Below, piece by piece: positions 10,972-22,629 of a stretch of 58,257 nt of DNA. The DNA is taken from positions 1-58,257 of the forward strand of contig ML769641.1 in assembly GCA_009733575.1 (NCBI GenBank), read 5' to 3'. The DNA comes from Gymnopus androsaceus JB14. Taxonomy: Eukaryota > Basidiomycota > Agaricomycetes > Agaricales > Omphalotaceae. The translations under genes were made by a program, and so were the position numbers. A model generated the notes under the pieces. The model saw nothing but the letters and a program-made list of their open reading frames with translations. It made no database searches and was not told where the DNA came from. The number at the start of each line of letters is the position of its first letter. Within the stretch, counting starts at the first letter, position 1.

Positions 10972-11278
10972 ATGCGTTTCGCGGCCATTGCTACCATTGT
11001 TGCCCTGTTTGCGACCTTTGTCGCGGGCTCTAGTATCCAGGCTAGATGTTTCCCTGATACATGTGTATGTCACGGTGTGACCACCATTATCCTGTCTTCA
11101 TACCTTGAATTAATTTCCTCTATGTTATTTAGGTCTGCAACGAAGATGGGTGCAGCGCCGGACCCGCGTGTTGTGCTGTAAGTGCTCCTACTACTGCAGT
11201 TCCGCTTTAAACCCTCTGATGGAGTATGGACTCTGAATAACCCCTGTATGCAAACAGAATGGAAGCTGCCCTTGCTGA
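10972..11278 (+). CDS. Small secreted 8-cysteine peptide, copy 2
   Basis: Three exons (10972-11064, 11133-11177, 11258-11278) have exactly the same lengths (93, 45 and 21 nt) as copy 1 and encode 52 residues. The signal peptide differs at one position (Ile for Val) and the mature peptide at two (Ser for Asn, Phe for Tyr). All eight cysteines and the whole exon 2-3 product are unchanged. The introns have diverged more than the exons, and the stop codon is TGA rather than TAA. This suggests selection on the peptide after duplication. The function is unknown; see copy 1. Confidence 0.85.
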
Positions 11279-11500
11279 GAGATTGATGTTAGAAGGGCTA
11301 TCAGCCAACAAATCACGCCGGGATAGTTGAAGTCGCGCAAGCCATGGCCAATCATGTACTATGTATATACTTATCTTTTCCCTGACTTTGCTTACTCAAA
11401 TGGTAGATAAACTTCTTTGCAATGATGACAATGCAATCTGTGTATGTCAGTGAAAGCTTCGGCCGAAGCTAAGAAAGGAAGAGGATGAGATTCCTGGTGA
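11279..11500. other. 3' flank of peptide gene 2
   Basis: No gene is seen. The segment is similar to the 3' flank of copy 1 (ATACTTATC...CTTTGCAAT, TGTATGTCAGTGA), so the duplication extends about 180 bp beyond the stop. Confidence 0.5.
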
Positions 11501-13483
11501 CATCAGCAAAACCGCCGGATCGTATTCCGTATGATCGGTAGATTGATATAATCAATATGTACAATCATACCCAATCACAGCCCAGCGGAATTTCTTTTAA
11601 TTACGTCGGCTGTATGATCATTATACCGATTTCATACATCTTTTATACACTATACACAGTTACTATACTCAATACTAGACTCGGAGTATATACAACTTTT
11701 AGTTACTTATACCAGACAATGATCTGAGTCTTACACATAGTCACGGCTGCATCGACACTGGCACTTCTATTGATTTATTGGGACTGCTGTGCCAATAGGC
11801 CGCCGTGATGCAAGTTAATTGTTGCAATTATCGATTACTGTATAGTAGTGAAGAAAACAACCACCGAGTACAATTATCGATTACTGTATACGAGTACACA
11901 GTTGAATACAAGTCGTTGTGCAGTAGACAACAAAACAAAAAAAATCTTATAAGTTGGTTCAAACTCCGACGAGTCACAACTGTATAGTTCATTCACGTGA
12001 ATCGCCACATCATTTTCTTTTCGTTTGTAATGTCTCCTTTCACTCCCTTCATCTCCTTTTTTTTTCGTTCGTCTCCTTTCACTCTGTCAGAGCAATCCAC
12101 TATCTATGCTCATGTTAGGCTGAGGTAATTTTGGTTTCATACCCATTCATTGCGCTCTTACCTCAGGACCGCCTCCAAGTCAACATATCTTTTGTATCAA
12201 GGCTGCTATCAATGTCATGGCGTGCAGGTAAGTACATCGCATCTGTTTGGATTTTTTTCATGTTCTAACACAAATGCATCCAGCTCTTCTTACTGCAAGG
12301 ATTTTCCCGAGCACTTCACGCAATTTCAATGTATCTAATCAGCTCAGTTGACCTTCAGATTAGGCAAAATCAACCCCGGGGGGCCCGCGTGTATTGGGAG
12401 ACGCTCCGAAGTGGGTATAAAGTAGCGCGAATAAAGAAATAGACTAGTGCAACGGAGAGGACTATGAGTGAATGAGTAAATTAAGTAAGTTTCAGCACAT
12501 ACCTGGTGAGACGGAGAAGACTCTGGGACCCCCGTCTCACCAGCGCCGGGTATATATAAGCGACTCCTGTAAACAGGGGTTAGCACGCCGCACGGCTCAG
12601 CGCTCTGAGACTCACCTGTTTGCGACGGAACCACTTTCGACCTCGCTAGGTGGGTCCCGTACAGGTACGCTCGCATCGCATTGGGTTTACCTTTACTGAT
12701 TAGACTTCTGTAATCCTTCTAGGATTAAATCCGATTTATGTTGCATCAATTTCATGCCAAGTGCGTTGCCTTTTTTTCTGCCGACTGTTCCCCTTCTCAT
12801 CTCAAATATCTAGCTGCCCGCAATATACCAGGCTTGTCCTGTCTTGCACATACTAGTCAGCCTCTTAAATATGGCCAGCCCACTCGGTGTATTAGTATCT
12901 CGGGAGGTGTTTCCAGCACTGATCCTTTTGTCCGAATCATCTCAGACTGAACCGGGTTGAGGTGAGTATTTCCTGTCCATTTTGAGCTCAGCCCTGATTC
13001 CTGTTCACAGTTTCGTCCGGAAAGTTGCAGCGGACTGAATAAGGTTAAGGTGAGTATCTCCTATCCCTTTCGAGCTTGACCTGATGCCTTATCACAGGAC
13101 ACCTGACCGCCGTTTATGCTGGGCTTATTTGAGTTGGGAGCCCTAGTTAGGGATAGTCTTCTTTTTTTGGTAGTAGGTGGTGTAACGTAGTGCTTGGAAC
13201 ATGTCCAAACTGCTATGTAGATAGGGTAGCCTAAATTGATATTTTTTATTGCTTCATTACTGTGAATTGAGGAATAACGTATAATCAAGCATATGAAAGC
13301 CAGAAAGCCGGTATATTGGATGTATAAAATTCAGTATAATCGGGTGTATTCGAGGGTATAAACAAACGAGAAAAGGGCTGTAATCGTGCATAATCAAGCG
13401 TGATGGATACACAGCCAAATCCGTATGATCCGGCATATTTGGCGTGCCTTCATACGGATCACGGATGTGCGGTTTTGCTGATG
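11501..13483. mobile_element. Possible composite element with CATCAGCAAAACC ends (copy 0)
   Basis: The left end reads CATCAGCAAAACCGC (from 11501) and the right end is its complement (GCGGTTTTGCTGATG, to 13483). GA flanks both sides. Inside are AT-rich sequence, a hairpin at 12503-12542 (GGTGAGACGG...CCGTCTCACC) next to TATATATAAG, and two short direct GTGAGTAT repeats near 12960 and 13050. No open transposase is seen. The pairing of the two ends into one ~2 kb element is an inference; they could be halves of two separate insertions. Confidence 0.4.
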
Positions 13484-13495
13484 GATGGTGGAGTA

Positions 13496-14180
13496 CATCA
13501 GCAAAACCTGGGCGTGCTGTGGAGAACTGTGGAGTTCTCCACAGCACTCATAGCACTCATAGAGCCCATAGCAAGGGTACCCTTTGTGGAGAACTATGGA
13601 TTGCTATGGGGCGCTATGGACTGCTATGGATTTCCCGGGAACGTCGTCCATCAGGATATGTCAGGGTTTAATTTAAATTAAATATATTGTTCTTTTGAAT
13701 TGTTTTCATCACTCGCTCGACCAAATGAGACCAAAATAAAACCATCATATTGTCATGTTTGTAGCACTACTAGGACAACACTGTAGCGAGACTAGAACTA
13801 CATACTTGTATAACTAGTGTACACATAAATGAAGCCATACTGTAAGTGGCGATTGATGCTTAGAATTAAATGCTACAAACATTAGACACATCGAAACAAA
13901 GATGAAGGCTTGAATTTGGAGACTTACTGAGCAACTTGGAAGAAAAGGAACTTGGGGAAGTTGCGACGATGCATATGCGTCGATTCTTATATAGAATTGG
14001 CGGGAAGAACGGCAGCTGTCAAGATGCCGAAATGAGTTGACAGTTGCCTTGAATGCTCGGTAACCTCATAGGAGCTCATAGAAACCCATAGCACCCCATA
14101 GTTCTGTAGAGAACTATGGCTGCTATGATTTACTATAAGTTGCTATAACTTCTATGGCCAATACCCAGGTTTTGCTGATG
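13496..14180. mobile_element. Inverted-repeat element, CATCAGCAAAACC family, copy 1
   Basis: The ends are CATCAGCAAAACCTGGG and its complement, with TA on both outer sides (13494-13495 and 14181-14182). Next to the left end the core has repeated words such as CTGTGGAGAACT, GCACTCATA and GCTATGGA, with the mirror words (CCCATAGCACC, AGAACTATGGCTGCTATG) next to the right end. The middle is AT-rich. There is no coding capacity. Confidence 0.7.
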
Positions 14181-14454
14181 TAGAGATTGATTCAGATGAT
14201 GAGTATGTAGAATGAAGTCAGTGCAAGAATGTCTGTGAATACAAGTACACAGTAAGTATTAGAGTAAGTGGAGAGTATGAAAAAGTGCTTCACCGTAGTT
14301 AGAACATATGATGTATTAACCGAAACTGTCAGTCTGTGTTCGGGAAAATCCTTAGACAAATACTTAAAATGGGACCAGGAGTGAGCTCCATCTTCTTAGC
14401 GCATACAAGTTGTGGCAGTGGGGATCTGCTTTTGATTTTGTTCTTTTTCCATTT

Positions 14455-14979
14455 ACAGAAGCAAACCCCCAGGCGGAATTTTTGATTTTTCAGTGGCCTG
14501 GAGCAGGTTTCAGCCTTAGGTTTTTAAAAAATATAATATCTAGATTGCATTTACATACAATTGAGTTGCTTGTGCTACATTCTTTACCCGAAATAAAATT
14601 GAAAGCCAAAATTCACCAAAAACTCAAAAATGTGTGGATGGTCCCTTGTACCATGTGGCCAACTTTCATTTGCACTGGAAAGCAGTCAAAGATATTATAA
14701 TGTGCTCAGCAGGTTGTACAAGTGATTTGGGTCATGCATTTTAAGTTCAATCAACAGTCACATGTGATTTTTCGCCTGGGGGTTTTTAGCACTTTTTCAT
14801 GAACAGAAGTAATTGATTTATGTAGATACTAGATATGCCCGGAAAAATCTGAAAAAATTTGGACACAATGCGAGGGTGCATGCGACTTTACCACAAAAAA
14901 AATATTTGCATGAATCAATCACCAACCCAAGTTCTTGCCCAATTTCTGCAAAATTTTTTGCCTGGGGGTTTGCTTCTGT
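14455..14979. mobile_element. Inverted-repeat element with ACAGAAGCAAACCCCCAGGC ends
   Basis: ACAGAAGCAAACCCCCAGGC at 14455-14474 is answered by its exact complement at 14960-14979. The homology is flanked by shared T/A-rich bases. A third, inverted copy of GCCTGGGGGTTT lies at about 14770. The two open frames here both contain the phrase 'TEANPQA', only because they are read from the inverted ends. It looks like a non-autonomous DNA transposon. No clear target-site duplication is found. Confidence 0.6.
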
Positions 14980-15138
14980 ATAAGTTGTTTGACAGAATTT
15001 GCTCCACATCAAACAACCAGCGAAAACTAAGCATATATCCAATATTCAATGTTAAAATTTGGTTCTGCTTTCACTACAACTTGCTTGTTGAATTGTAGTG
15101 GTATGATCTGATTATTTATATTAAGATAGCAGCATTCT

Positions 15139-16001
15139 TGGATAATTCTACTGAACAACCCAGTTGAGGTCATATATGCTCACACATGGTCACATTGAGG
15201 TCACAACATATAACTTTGCCTCAGAACTCAATTTTTGTTTGTGAAGGTCAGAAATTTGCTCTTGGTGCAGTATTCCAATTATTGTAGCCTTTAGGGATCT
15301 GCACCATAACTGTAAAGTAAAGCATTACAGTGCATTTTTTATAGGTAGCCATGACCATCCCATACAACAATTTAAGGTCCTTTCTGTAGTTACAACTTGC
15401 AGCTTACTATCTGCATACAGATATTGTTAAGCAATATGGCCAATTGGGCACCTCGATAGGTGGGAACAGTGAGTGGGGGCGAACAGGGGCAAGAAAGATC
15501 AATTGATAACAGTCTAGCTACTGGCCTATATAGGGTCTAGATAGGGGCAAATGGAAAAGGTATATAGTGCTCAGAGCAGCTGGACAACCATGGATCAGTG
15601 ATCTCTAACAGATATGGCAATTTATGGCTGATGATAATAAATATGTTAGTAGATTTAGATAGCAATATGCAATGGGTAACATTGGGGATAATTTAGTATT
15701 TGAGCTGATAAATCTGAGTTTAATTCAGCCTTAAGCATTGTCCAAAGTCTGGAGTCTTTATATTACAGATGTTGCCACCAACCCTATTTGGGAATCTGAG
15801 CTGTTTGTGTTACAACTTAAGAAAGGTGAGGCATGAGGTGGTAGCTAATTTTTTTTTTTTTTTCAAGAAAAAAACACAAAAGAATTGAAAAAAATCACAC
15901 CCAAACATAAGTGTGATGGGGTTGCCCAACTAGCTTTTGCAAAATTTCCTTTTTTGGGAGGGTTGTTACCAGCAAGGGGGTTGTTCAGTAGAATTATCTG
16001 G
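15139..16001. mobile_element. Inverted-repeat element with GGATAATTCTACTGAACAAC ends
   Basis: GGATAATTCTACTGAACAAC, followed by CC, near 15140 pairs with its complement at 15976-15999. Single copies of the same end occur at about 18303-18330 and 24256-24285, so the family is dispersed locally. The ends are followed by further AACAACCC words. No open reading frame resembling a transposase is present. Confidence 0.55.
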
Positions 16002-16110
16002 CATTCCTCAGGTTGTTCGAGTATGATCCACTTGCATCTGCACCAGTGGTTCAACCAGGGGTTCAACAAGCTGGTGCCCTGTCATGGGCCCTACCAAACT
16101 AACTTGGATT

Positions 16111-16674
16111 TTCAAACTCCGCTAACTTGTGAATTGAAAGTTAACTTAAAGTTAGCAAGTTAACTTAGTCGACCAAGTTAACTTGTCTAACTTGTTTTAA
16201 CTTTTCTAACTTGACTATTATAAAAGCATTTCTAAGGCTCTACAGAGCTAATATAAGCGTTTAAGTCTCACTAACATCACTACGCAAGCATGAGAGTTGT
16301 GTTACAAGGTTGCTCACCACTGTTGTCATTGTATTGATAGACTATATGCATGTAATCAGTGCATACAGAGGTATTTACATGTTTTATCCAGTTCTGAATG
16401 AATGTGTAGGCATGCAGTAGGGAACAGAACACTCCACCAAGGAAATAGACATGCACACTGTACTTCAATATTCTGCAATTATATTAGGCAATACTGTCAA
16501 TACACATATGTACCGCTCATGGAAACAGTGAAGAAAATCTATGTAAGACTTTATAAAGTCATTCTGGGGTGATCTACTGCATATATGCAGCGGAAATGAT
16601 AAATTTATCATCGTTCAAAATGCATTTATAACGGCAAACTTCGGCCAAGTTAGCGCAAGTTAGCGGAGTTTGAA
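16111..16674. mobile_element. Inverted-repeat element with AAACTCCGCTAACTTG ends
   Basis: TTCAAACTCCGCTAACTTG (16111-16129) pairs with CAAGTTAGCGGAGTTTGAA (about 16656-16674). Near the left end the core repeats the word AACTTG/CAAGTT and contains a palindrome centred on GTCGAC (AGTCGACCAAGTTAACTT, near 16166-16184). A second element with the same ends and the same palindrome lies at 22630-23209. Confidence 0.65.
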
Positions 16675-18005
16675 ATTTTTGATGGCCCAAGTTAATAACA
16701 AGTCAGTTTATATCTCGCAAGTTTGGAGCAATGTAACACATCTAATGTAGTGCATGACAGTGTGTGCTCATCCCAGGTCCTTACACAGCCTAAGCACAAG
16801 GAATTCAATGAAAATCCAGCTTCAGTAAGTTGCAACCAGGTGATGAATAATGAGTTTAGAGAAACCTGTATTAAGTTTCAATAAGTATACCATCCAGGTA
16901 ACCTGTTGCTATACACTTATGTAGCTCCTGGCTGCATTGTATTGAGCTGTTCCAAATTGGATATATATAAGTATTTTGGGAGGGGCTTATTGTTAGGAAT
17001 TGAGCTTAACAATCCCAAACGGCGTTGATTCAATGGCTTAAGCCACAAGTTGGACAGTCTTATAAGTAAGGGGTCAATAAAGGGTAGTTAATCCAAAATG
17101 AGATCAAACCTCCATGTATGCATGTAAAGAATTAATCCTTCAAGGTCCAAGGGTTGAGTGCGGAGTGTTTGAATGCATCTATGCATATGTGAGTGAATGG
17201 GACATCGGTGGAGCCGAGGGTAACGTTGAAATCTTTAGATTTAGTTCAAGTATTATAAGTAGGACTCTGAATTGTCCATATGCAGGTACAGAAACCTGAG
17301 GTAAATAACGTATATATGCTTTAAACTCAAAGACCAAGATGGTATGGCCATGGGTTGTATATTGTCCATATCAGGATGGAAATTCGGCATTATTCCACCC
17401 ATATTATGACTGTGATGATCATGTCCGGGACAATACAGTATCTGTGTTATCATTGGGTACCTGTATTGTACTGAGAGAGAGACAATATTTCTTCATGTTA
17501 CAGTACAGTCCTGCATTGACAGTCATATTTATGTGCATATAGTGATGGTTCTTAGGTACAAGCTGAATGTAACTGGATCTTGCACCCGTAGCATTTATTC
17601 TTATGATATCCAATGCAAAATTGAACGCAGATTCAATGATAAACTGGGATCAATCTGCATAATATTGTGCAACATTTAATGATATTCTCGGATTTATCTG
17701 TGACGAATTCTGCACAATGATGTGCAACATACAGTAGGCATATGTACCAAAGATATTGATAAGTAATCAAAGTCTAAAAACATGACTATTGGGCATGTAT
17801 GAGCTTCAATATCACTCAGACACAAGTCGCAATTTGTGTGTAGCAGTTTTGGAAAGGAACTGTTAATCAGTGGTAAGCTATGTTAGGGATGGTCACTGTA
17901 ACTGAATATGGTGACAGCTAGCTATATACCATACCATTAGATACATACCATCCCCCATAATTCAATGTCACCATTGAAGGGTTAGCAAGCTGAGCTTGAT
18001 GTGAA
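16675..18005. other. Gene-poor AT-rich interval
   Basis: No gene is supported. Open frames are short, overlap on both strands and lack domains. Confidence 0.4.
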
Positions 18006-18120
18006 TAGTGATGATGATGAGGACGACTATGACCGCCCAGTCAAATGCCGAAAAGTAGTGAAATGCTCTATTTGTTGTCAGCCTGGTCACTGAAGGGACA
18101 AATGTCCAATGATATCATGA
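18006..18120 (+). pseudogene. Relic of a CCHC zinc-knuckle protein (transposon-derived)
   Basis: An acidic run (Asp-Asp-Asp-Glu-Asp-Asp) is followed by a Cys-x2-Cys-x4-His-x4-Cys knuckle (CSICCQPGH then RDKC). A TGA stop sits just after the histidine where an arginine codon (CGA) would be expected. Such a knuckle at the end of an acidic segment is common at the C-terminus of transposase-like proteins and in Gag. No neighbouring domain survives, so the source element cannot be named. Confidence 0.45.
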
Positions 18121-19522
18121 TTGTAATTGTTAGTACTGGTTAGAAGAATATTCTTATTAATAGGCTCACAGGTGAGTGGAATTAATATATCATTACTTGC
18201 GACACTGCCGGGCTGCCCATCAGTGGTCCCATGGAGGTCCGGAAGGGTTGTGGGATAAGGTTCTCTGAGAATGGGGTTACGATTGGGTTGTCAACAATCA
18301 AGGGGGTTGTTGAGTAGAGTTATCCCCATGTAAGTAAGCGATATACATTTTATATAGTCACGGGCAGGTACTAAGTTGTCCATAGCAGTTGGCACGATCA
18401 GCAACTAGCATAAGTATTTACTCTTAGTAACGCTGACAATGAGTAGAATGCTTAAGGAACATTCAAAATTAAGTTGATTTGAGTTGCTAGTAAAACGCAA
18501 GTTAGTTACATTTTGCCAAGTCTCGGCAAGTTAATCTCGCAAGCGCGGGAAAAAACAAGTTAACTTGATTGAATGGGACAATTTAGCCCGACAAGTTACT
18601 TTGCTCACACTCCCCTGTCATCAGGCGCGGCGTTATCGGTTCTGTGGTTTTCAAAGAGAACCCCGACCACCATATCAGTTGGAAATTGAAAATTTGAAAT
18701 TGTCCTCCCGATTTTGTGGGAACCAAAATTGAGGGTTTACTGTTTTACTTCATCTAACATTGTGTAGACGGAGTCTCAATTTTCATCACTCTTGGAGGAC
18801 TAAATTATTGTGAGTAACCGTCTTTCAAGGATATAGAACACAAATGTCTTTCGAAATGAAGTATATATTCGAAATGACCGGAGGGATATACGGTAATGGG
18901 GTCTTGTTGGAGTATTAGGTAACGCTTCAGCCTTCAAACCCACAAGGTTGATATGCTTTGAGCGAAAAATACAGTCGGGCTCCCACCTAGGCGAAGTTTG
19001 TCCGAATCTGGCAAAGGCATTGGGTATATAATTCGGGGATCATTCACTGATGGATCGAATATATAGATGCTATGAATCGCATGAAGAACACTTGAGATGG
19101 ATGTGCGTATGCATATCCTCTTGACGTAGCTCTCCATAGCGCCTGTACAGCAGCTGTGGCTATTGCACAAACGTTCAACTGCTCAGCCGTTCAGACTCGA
19201 ATATTGAAATGTATCTCAGTATTTCCTTGTGTAGCGGAGGACGGAAAACAACACATAATTCTCAAGCTCAGCTCCGAGTTCTTCGCTAGTTACCTTTCGC
19301 CTTTGCATCAAACTTCTTTATGCGATTCGGACTTAATTCCTCGCTGTCCTGCATTCCCCGCATGCGTGCAACATGACCAACGCCCGGGAATGCGCCACTC
19401 AAGTCAATGATTCCATTTCTGGTATGAAATTAAAACGAGAGCTATAAAACGATGGACCAAGACTCATCTAACCTTCAGCATTTACCTGTGCTTTATTTTC
19501 TCTGCAGCATAACTAACCTTCG
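18121..19522. other. Gene-poor interval upstream of the thaumatin-like gene
   Basis: Bases 18200-18600 hold fragments of the dispersed inverted-repeat families: a single GGATAATTC-type end and a CAAGTTAACTT word cluster at 18485-18600. Bases 19000-19522 probably include the promoter of the thaumatin-like gene. No other gene is seen. Confidence 0.4.
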
Positions 19523-20521
19523 ATGGCTCAGGAGGCTCTCAAACTTACCTCATCTCTTGTTCTCGCACTTGCCGCAGCTAATGTTGCCGATCAGCATTTG
19601 TCGGTTGTCAATAAGTGTCACGAGTCTGTGTTCCTTTTCACTCAGACTTCGACCGGTACAATTTCGAACGATGTAACCCTTGCTGCTGGAGCTACCCATA
19701 ACATGGGTATTTCGAAAAACTGGGACGGTGCCATAAACGTCGGTAGGTGTTTAGTACCCAATTGCGTACCTGAAGACCCGAAATGGTAACACTTCGCTCC
19801 CTTTGCAAAATAGGTACAGGTTGCAATTCTGGCGGAAGTAAATGCACCACGGGTGGACCTACCTGGGATGGAAATAGTCCGTTCTCGAGAGCAGAGTTTA
19901 ATTTTGTATGTGCATATACTTCCCTGTACTAATGTTTGTGCTGAATCTTGACTCGATCTCTGTTTCAATCAGGCCGCTATCCCTGGAAAGGTCACCTATG
20001 ATATTAGTTTGATATATGGATACAATGTCGGGATGGAAATTTCTACTGGAGATAAGAGTTGTGAGGCGTTTGCTTGTACCATTTCCTCCGGATGTGTGAG
20101 CAACAGCTTTCACTTCACTTTTGTTATAGCTCGCTTCTGACTACATGATTACCCTCTCAAATCCCACTCTAGCCCGTTTCCGGCCCGTCCGGCAGCTGCT
20201 TCTCTCCTTGTTGCTCTTCCGCCCATGCTTGTGCAGGAGGTGCACTTCCCTCTGGCGGAGGAGGGTGCATCGACAACGCTGGACCTGGACCCCATTCTAA
20301 ATTTTACTATACCACCTGCCCTAATGCGTATGCGTGCGTATTTTGAAGTTTTCGCAAAGCAAATTGGTTTGCTGACATTGACTCATCTCATATTTAGTTT
20401 TCCTGATAACGACGGTGCTGGTGGACATAAACCTGCGGATGAAGTAGACTATACTTGCAGCAATACTGCTGTTACTCTCACCCTCTGCCCTGGTACCACT
20501 TCCCACTACCCCAAGAAGTAA
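19523..20521 (+). CDS. Secreted thaumatin-like protein
   Basis: Five exons (19523-19742, 19814-19905, 19973-20095, 20173-20327, 20398-20521) with GT..AG introns keep the frame and encode 237 residues. After a hydrophobic N-terminus (about residues 1-23) the mature part begins with 'LSVVNKC', the usual opening strand of thaumatin/osmotin-fold proteins. 'NWDGAINVG', a Cys-rich middle, 'KVTYDISLIYGYNVGMEI' and a cysteine cluster (SCFSPCC, CAGG) follow. Thaumatin-like proteins are secreted; some bind or cut beta-glucan, and others are wall- or effector-related. Which applies here is not visible. The gene is the only intact host gene in a ~16 kb transposon-rich block. Confidence 0.85.
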
Positions 20522-22218
20522 ATACATTGAAACAAACTATTTACATGTCCAAGTTCAAATTTTCAAGTTGTGTAATCAGAGTGTGAGCAAAGGGACTTAT
20601 TTCGCTACCTTATCTACCTTATTTCAACATATTCAAGGTACCTTATTTTTCCCACGCTTAGACAAATTACCTTGGCGAAATGTAACTACCTTATGATTGC
20701 GTGGCAACCTTATTACTGCATTTACATTCTTCCTTCAATGTACCATACATACCACATACACCTCAAGCAATTACTGTATAGGGCTTGCCACAGTCCCGTA
20801 AATGGTCACGACCGTCAAAAACACGGTTGTAACCGTCTCCGAATATCCTGAGACCAACCTGAGACGGTACGGTAGCTCCCGTAACTGTCCTGTATACGGT
20901 TTCTCGCACCCTTAATGACCGACAAGGTCAAAATTTTAATACAATAAATTACCTAGGTGAATTTACAGCTGATGGAATGTGCCTACATCTATTTTAGATC
21001 TATTGAAAGTACTATAGAGGCCTGTAAATGGCCATTACAAGATCATTTTGTACTTACAAAGTAACACCGGAACTTTTCACATGCCCCTAGAGGATACAAA
21101 TAGCAAAGACTGAGTCTCTCTGTACGCTGGAAGCCATTTTGTGAAACATTTCGGTTCAGTGAAGCTCATAGTGTAAGGTGCGCAGATGATTTTTGTACAA
21201 ACACTCCATTACACACATATATGTTCTAATACCCATATTTACAACTGTAACGGGCAAAACGGGTCAGTAAATTATGGACCCTGAAAATCCCAGATGGTAC
21301 GGTCACAGGTACCGTTATAACTGTCCCATCTACAGTGTAGTACAGTTAATAACTGCACCATAACTGTCAGTTATGGTGCCCTACAATTGCATACATTGTT
21401 ACTGTAAAATAATGAGCACACTGTTGGTACTTCCTAAGCATTAGGTAGCCCCCAAGACTCTTGTTCAATTACTCAGTGCCTCTCACTCATATATGTGATA
21501 TAAGCTCTATACTGGCCATTGTGAATGCACAATGAAACATTGGTACCTTGTGAGATATCGCCAGTGAGTGCTCTACTAGTATGTATCAGAGTGATAGGAT
21601 ACTGAGAGCTTATTGCTGATGTCTGGATTGATAAATTTGTACCTTATTGCTGAATCATGGCTGTTAGGCCATTAGTGTTGTGGTTAGCTGTAATTTGACC
21701 ATGCTACTGCATGCAAACCATTGACCACTCTGAAACTTTGCTTACACAGTAGCCAGAAATTTCAACCTACAGTATGTAAGCTAAGTAGGAGGTTACATGA
21801 GCTGCCTAAAACCAAGTGCCATTGTCTTCCGAGTGTTGCTTCCCAATTGTAGTGGCTTAACCGTCACAGTCTACTTAATTGAGTTCACCTGTTCTTAATA
21901 CTTTTCAATGCAAAACTAGGAATCCGCAAGGGAGTTTGTGTGTAACTAGTTATCATTATGTGCTCTATTTCTGCACTTATTGATGTCTCCAATTGCACTA
22001 GGCAATATTGAATACACCTAATAAAAAAATACAAAAGTGTGTTGCTATATGCACAGAAATCTTGACTTATATAGTGGGCATACTGTACTGCAGCATGTTT
22101 GAAAAAAGCTACAATTATGAGAGTAGCATGTAAGTATCACTCACTACTCCAAGTGCTCACCATGCCATGGTCACTGTGAATTTTGGAATTATCATGAAAT
22201 AACTTTTCAACATTGGTA
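20522..22218. other. AT-rich interval with fragmentary repeats
   Basis: No gene. Bases 20600-20710 carry CTACCTTAT/ACCTTATT words like those in the element at 22630-23209. Bases 20780-21390 contain short inverted stretches around TAGGGC...GCCCTA, too weak to define an element. Confidence 0.4.
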
Positions 22219-22506
22219 CATCAGCAAAACCTGGATAATTGCCATAGCTGTTATAGCAAGCCATAGCAAGCCATAGCAGCCATAGAACTATGAACTGCTA
22301 TGAATTGCTATGGGTAGCTATGAGTTACTATGGACTTCACAAATTATATTGCCTGTTGACAGATGTCATGCTCTATAGCAATCCATAGCAGCCCATAGCA
22401 GCTCATAGCTCTGGATAGATGGGGACCTTGCTATGGGTGCTATGGGTGCTATGAGTGCTGGATAGCACTATCCAGTGCTATCCAGTTCACCCAGGTTTTG
22501 CTGATG
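22219..22506. mobile_element. Inverted-repeat element, CATCAGCAAAACC family, copy 2
   Basis: The ends are CATCAGCAAAACCTGG and its complement, flanked by TA on both sides (22217-22218 and 22507-22508). The 250-bp core is almost entirely built from the word CCATAGCA and its complement TGCTATGG (for example AAGCCATAGCAAGCCATAGC on the left). The left core arm is mirrored by the right. Confidence 0.75.
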
Positions 22507-22629
22507 TATGTACAATGAGAGCCATATGTAGGCCTTTAAGACATTGAATTAAGGCTGAGAGCGTTGAAATAACAATTGTAGACACCATAAGTTCGTCATA
22601 AGTTAGCATAAGGTAGTTTGTCGGAAATT

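Noticed and set aside
12344..12700. Protein frames on both strands around the TATATATAAG and GTCTCACC hairpin
   Set aside because: No domain. The structure is better explained by inverted repeats inside a possible mobile element.
20778..21394. Possible hAT element with TAGGGC...GCCCTA ends
   Set aside because: Only about six terminal bases pair and the outer 8 bp do not match, unlike the convincing case at 26749-27303.
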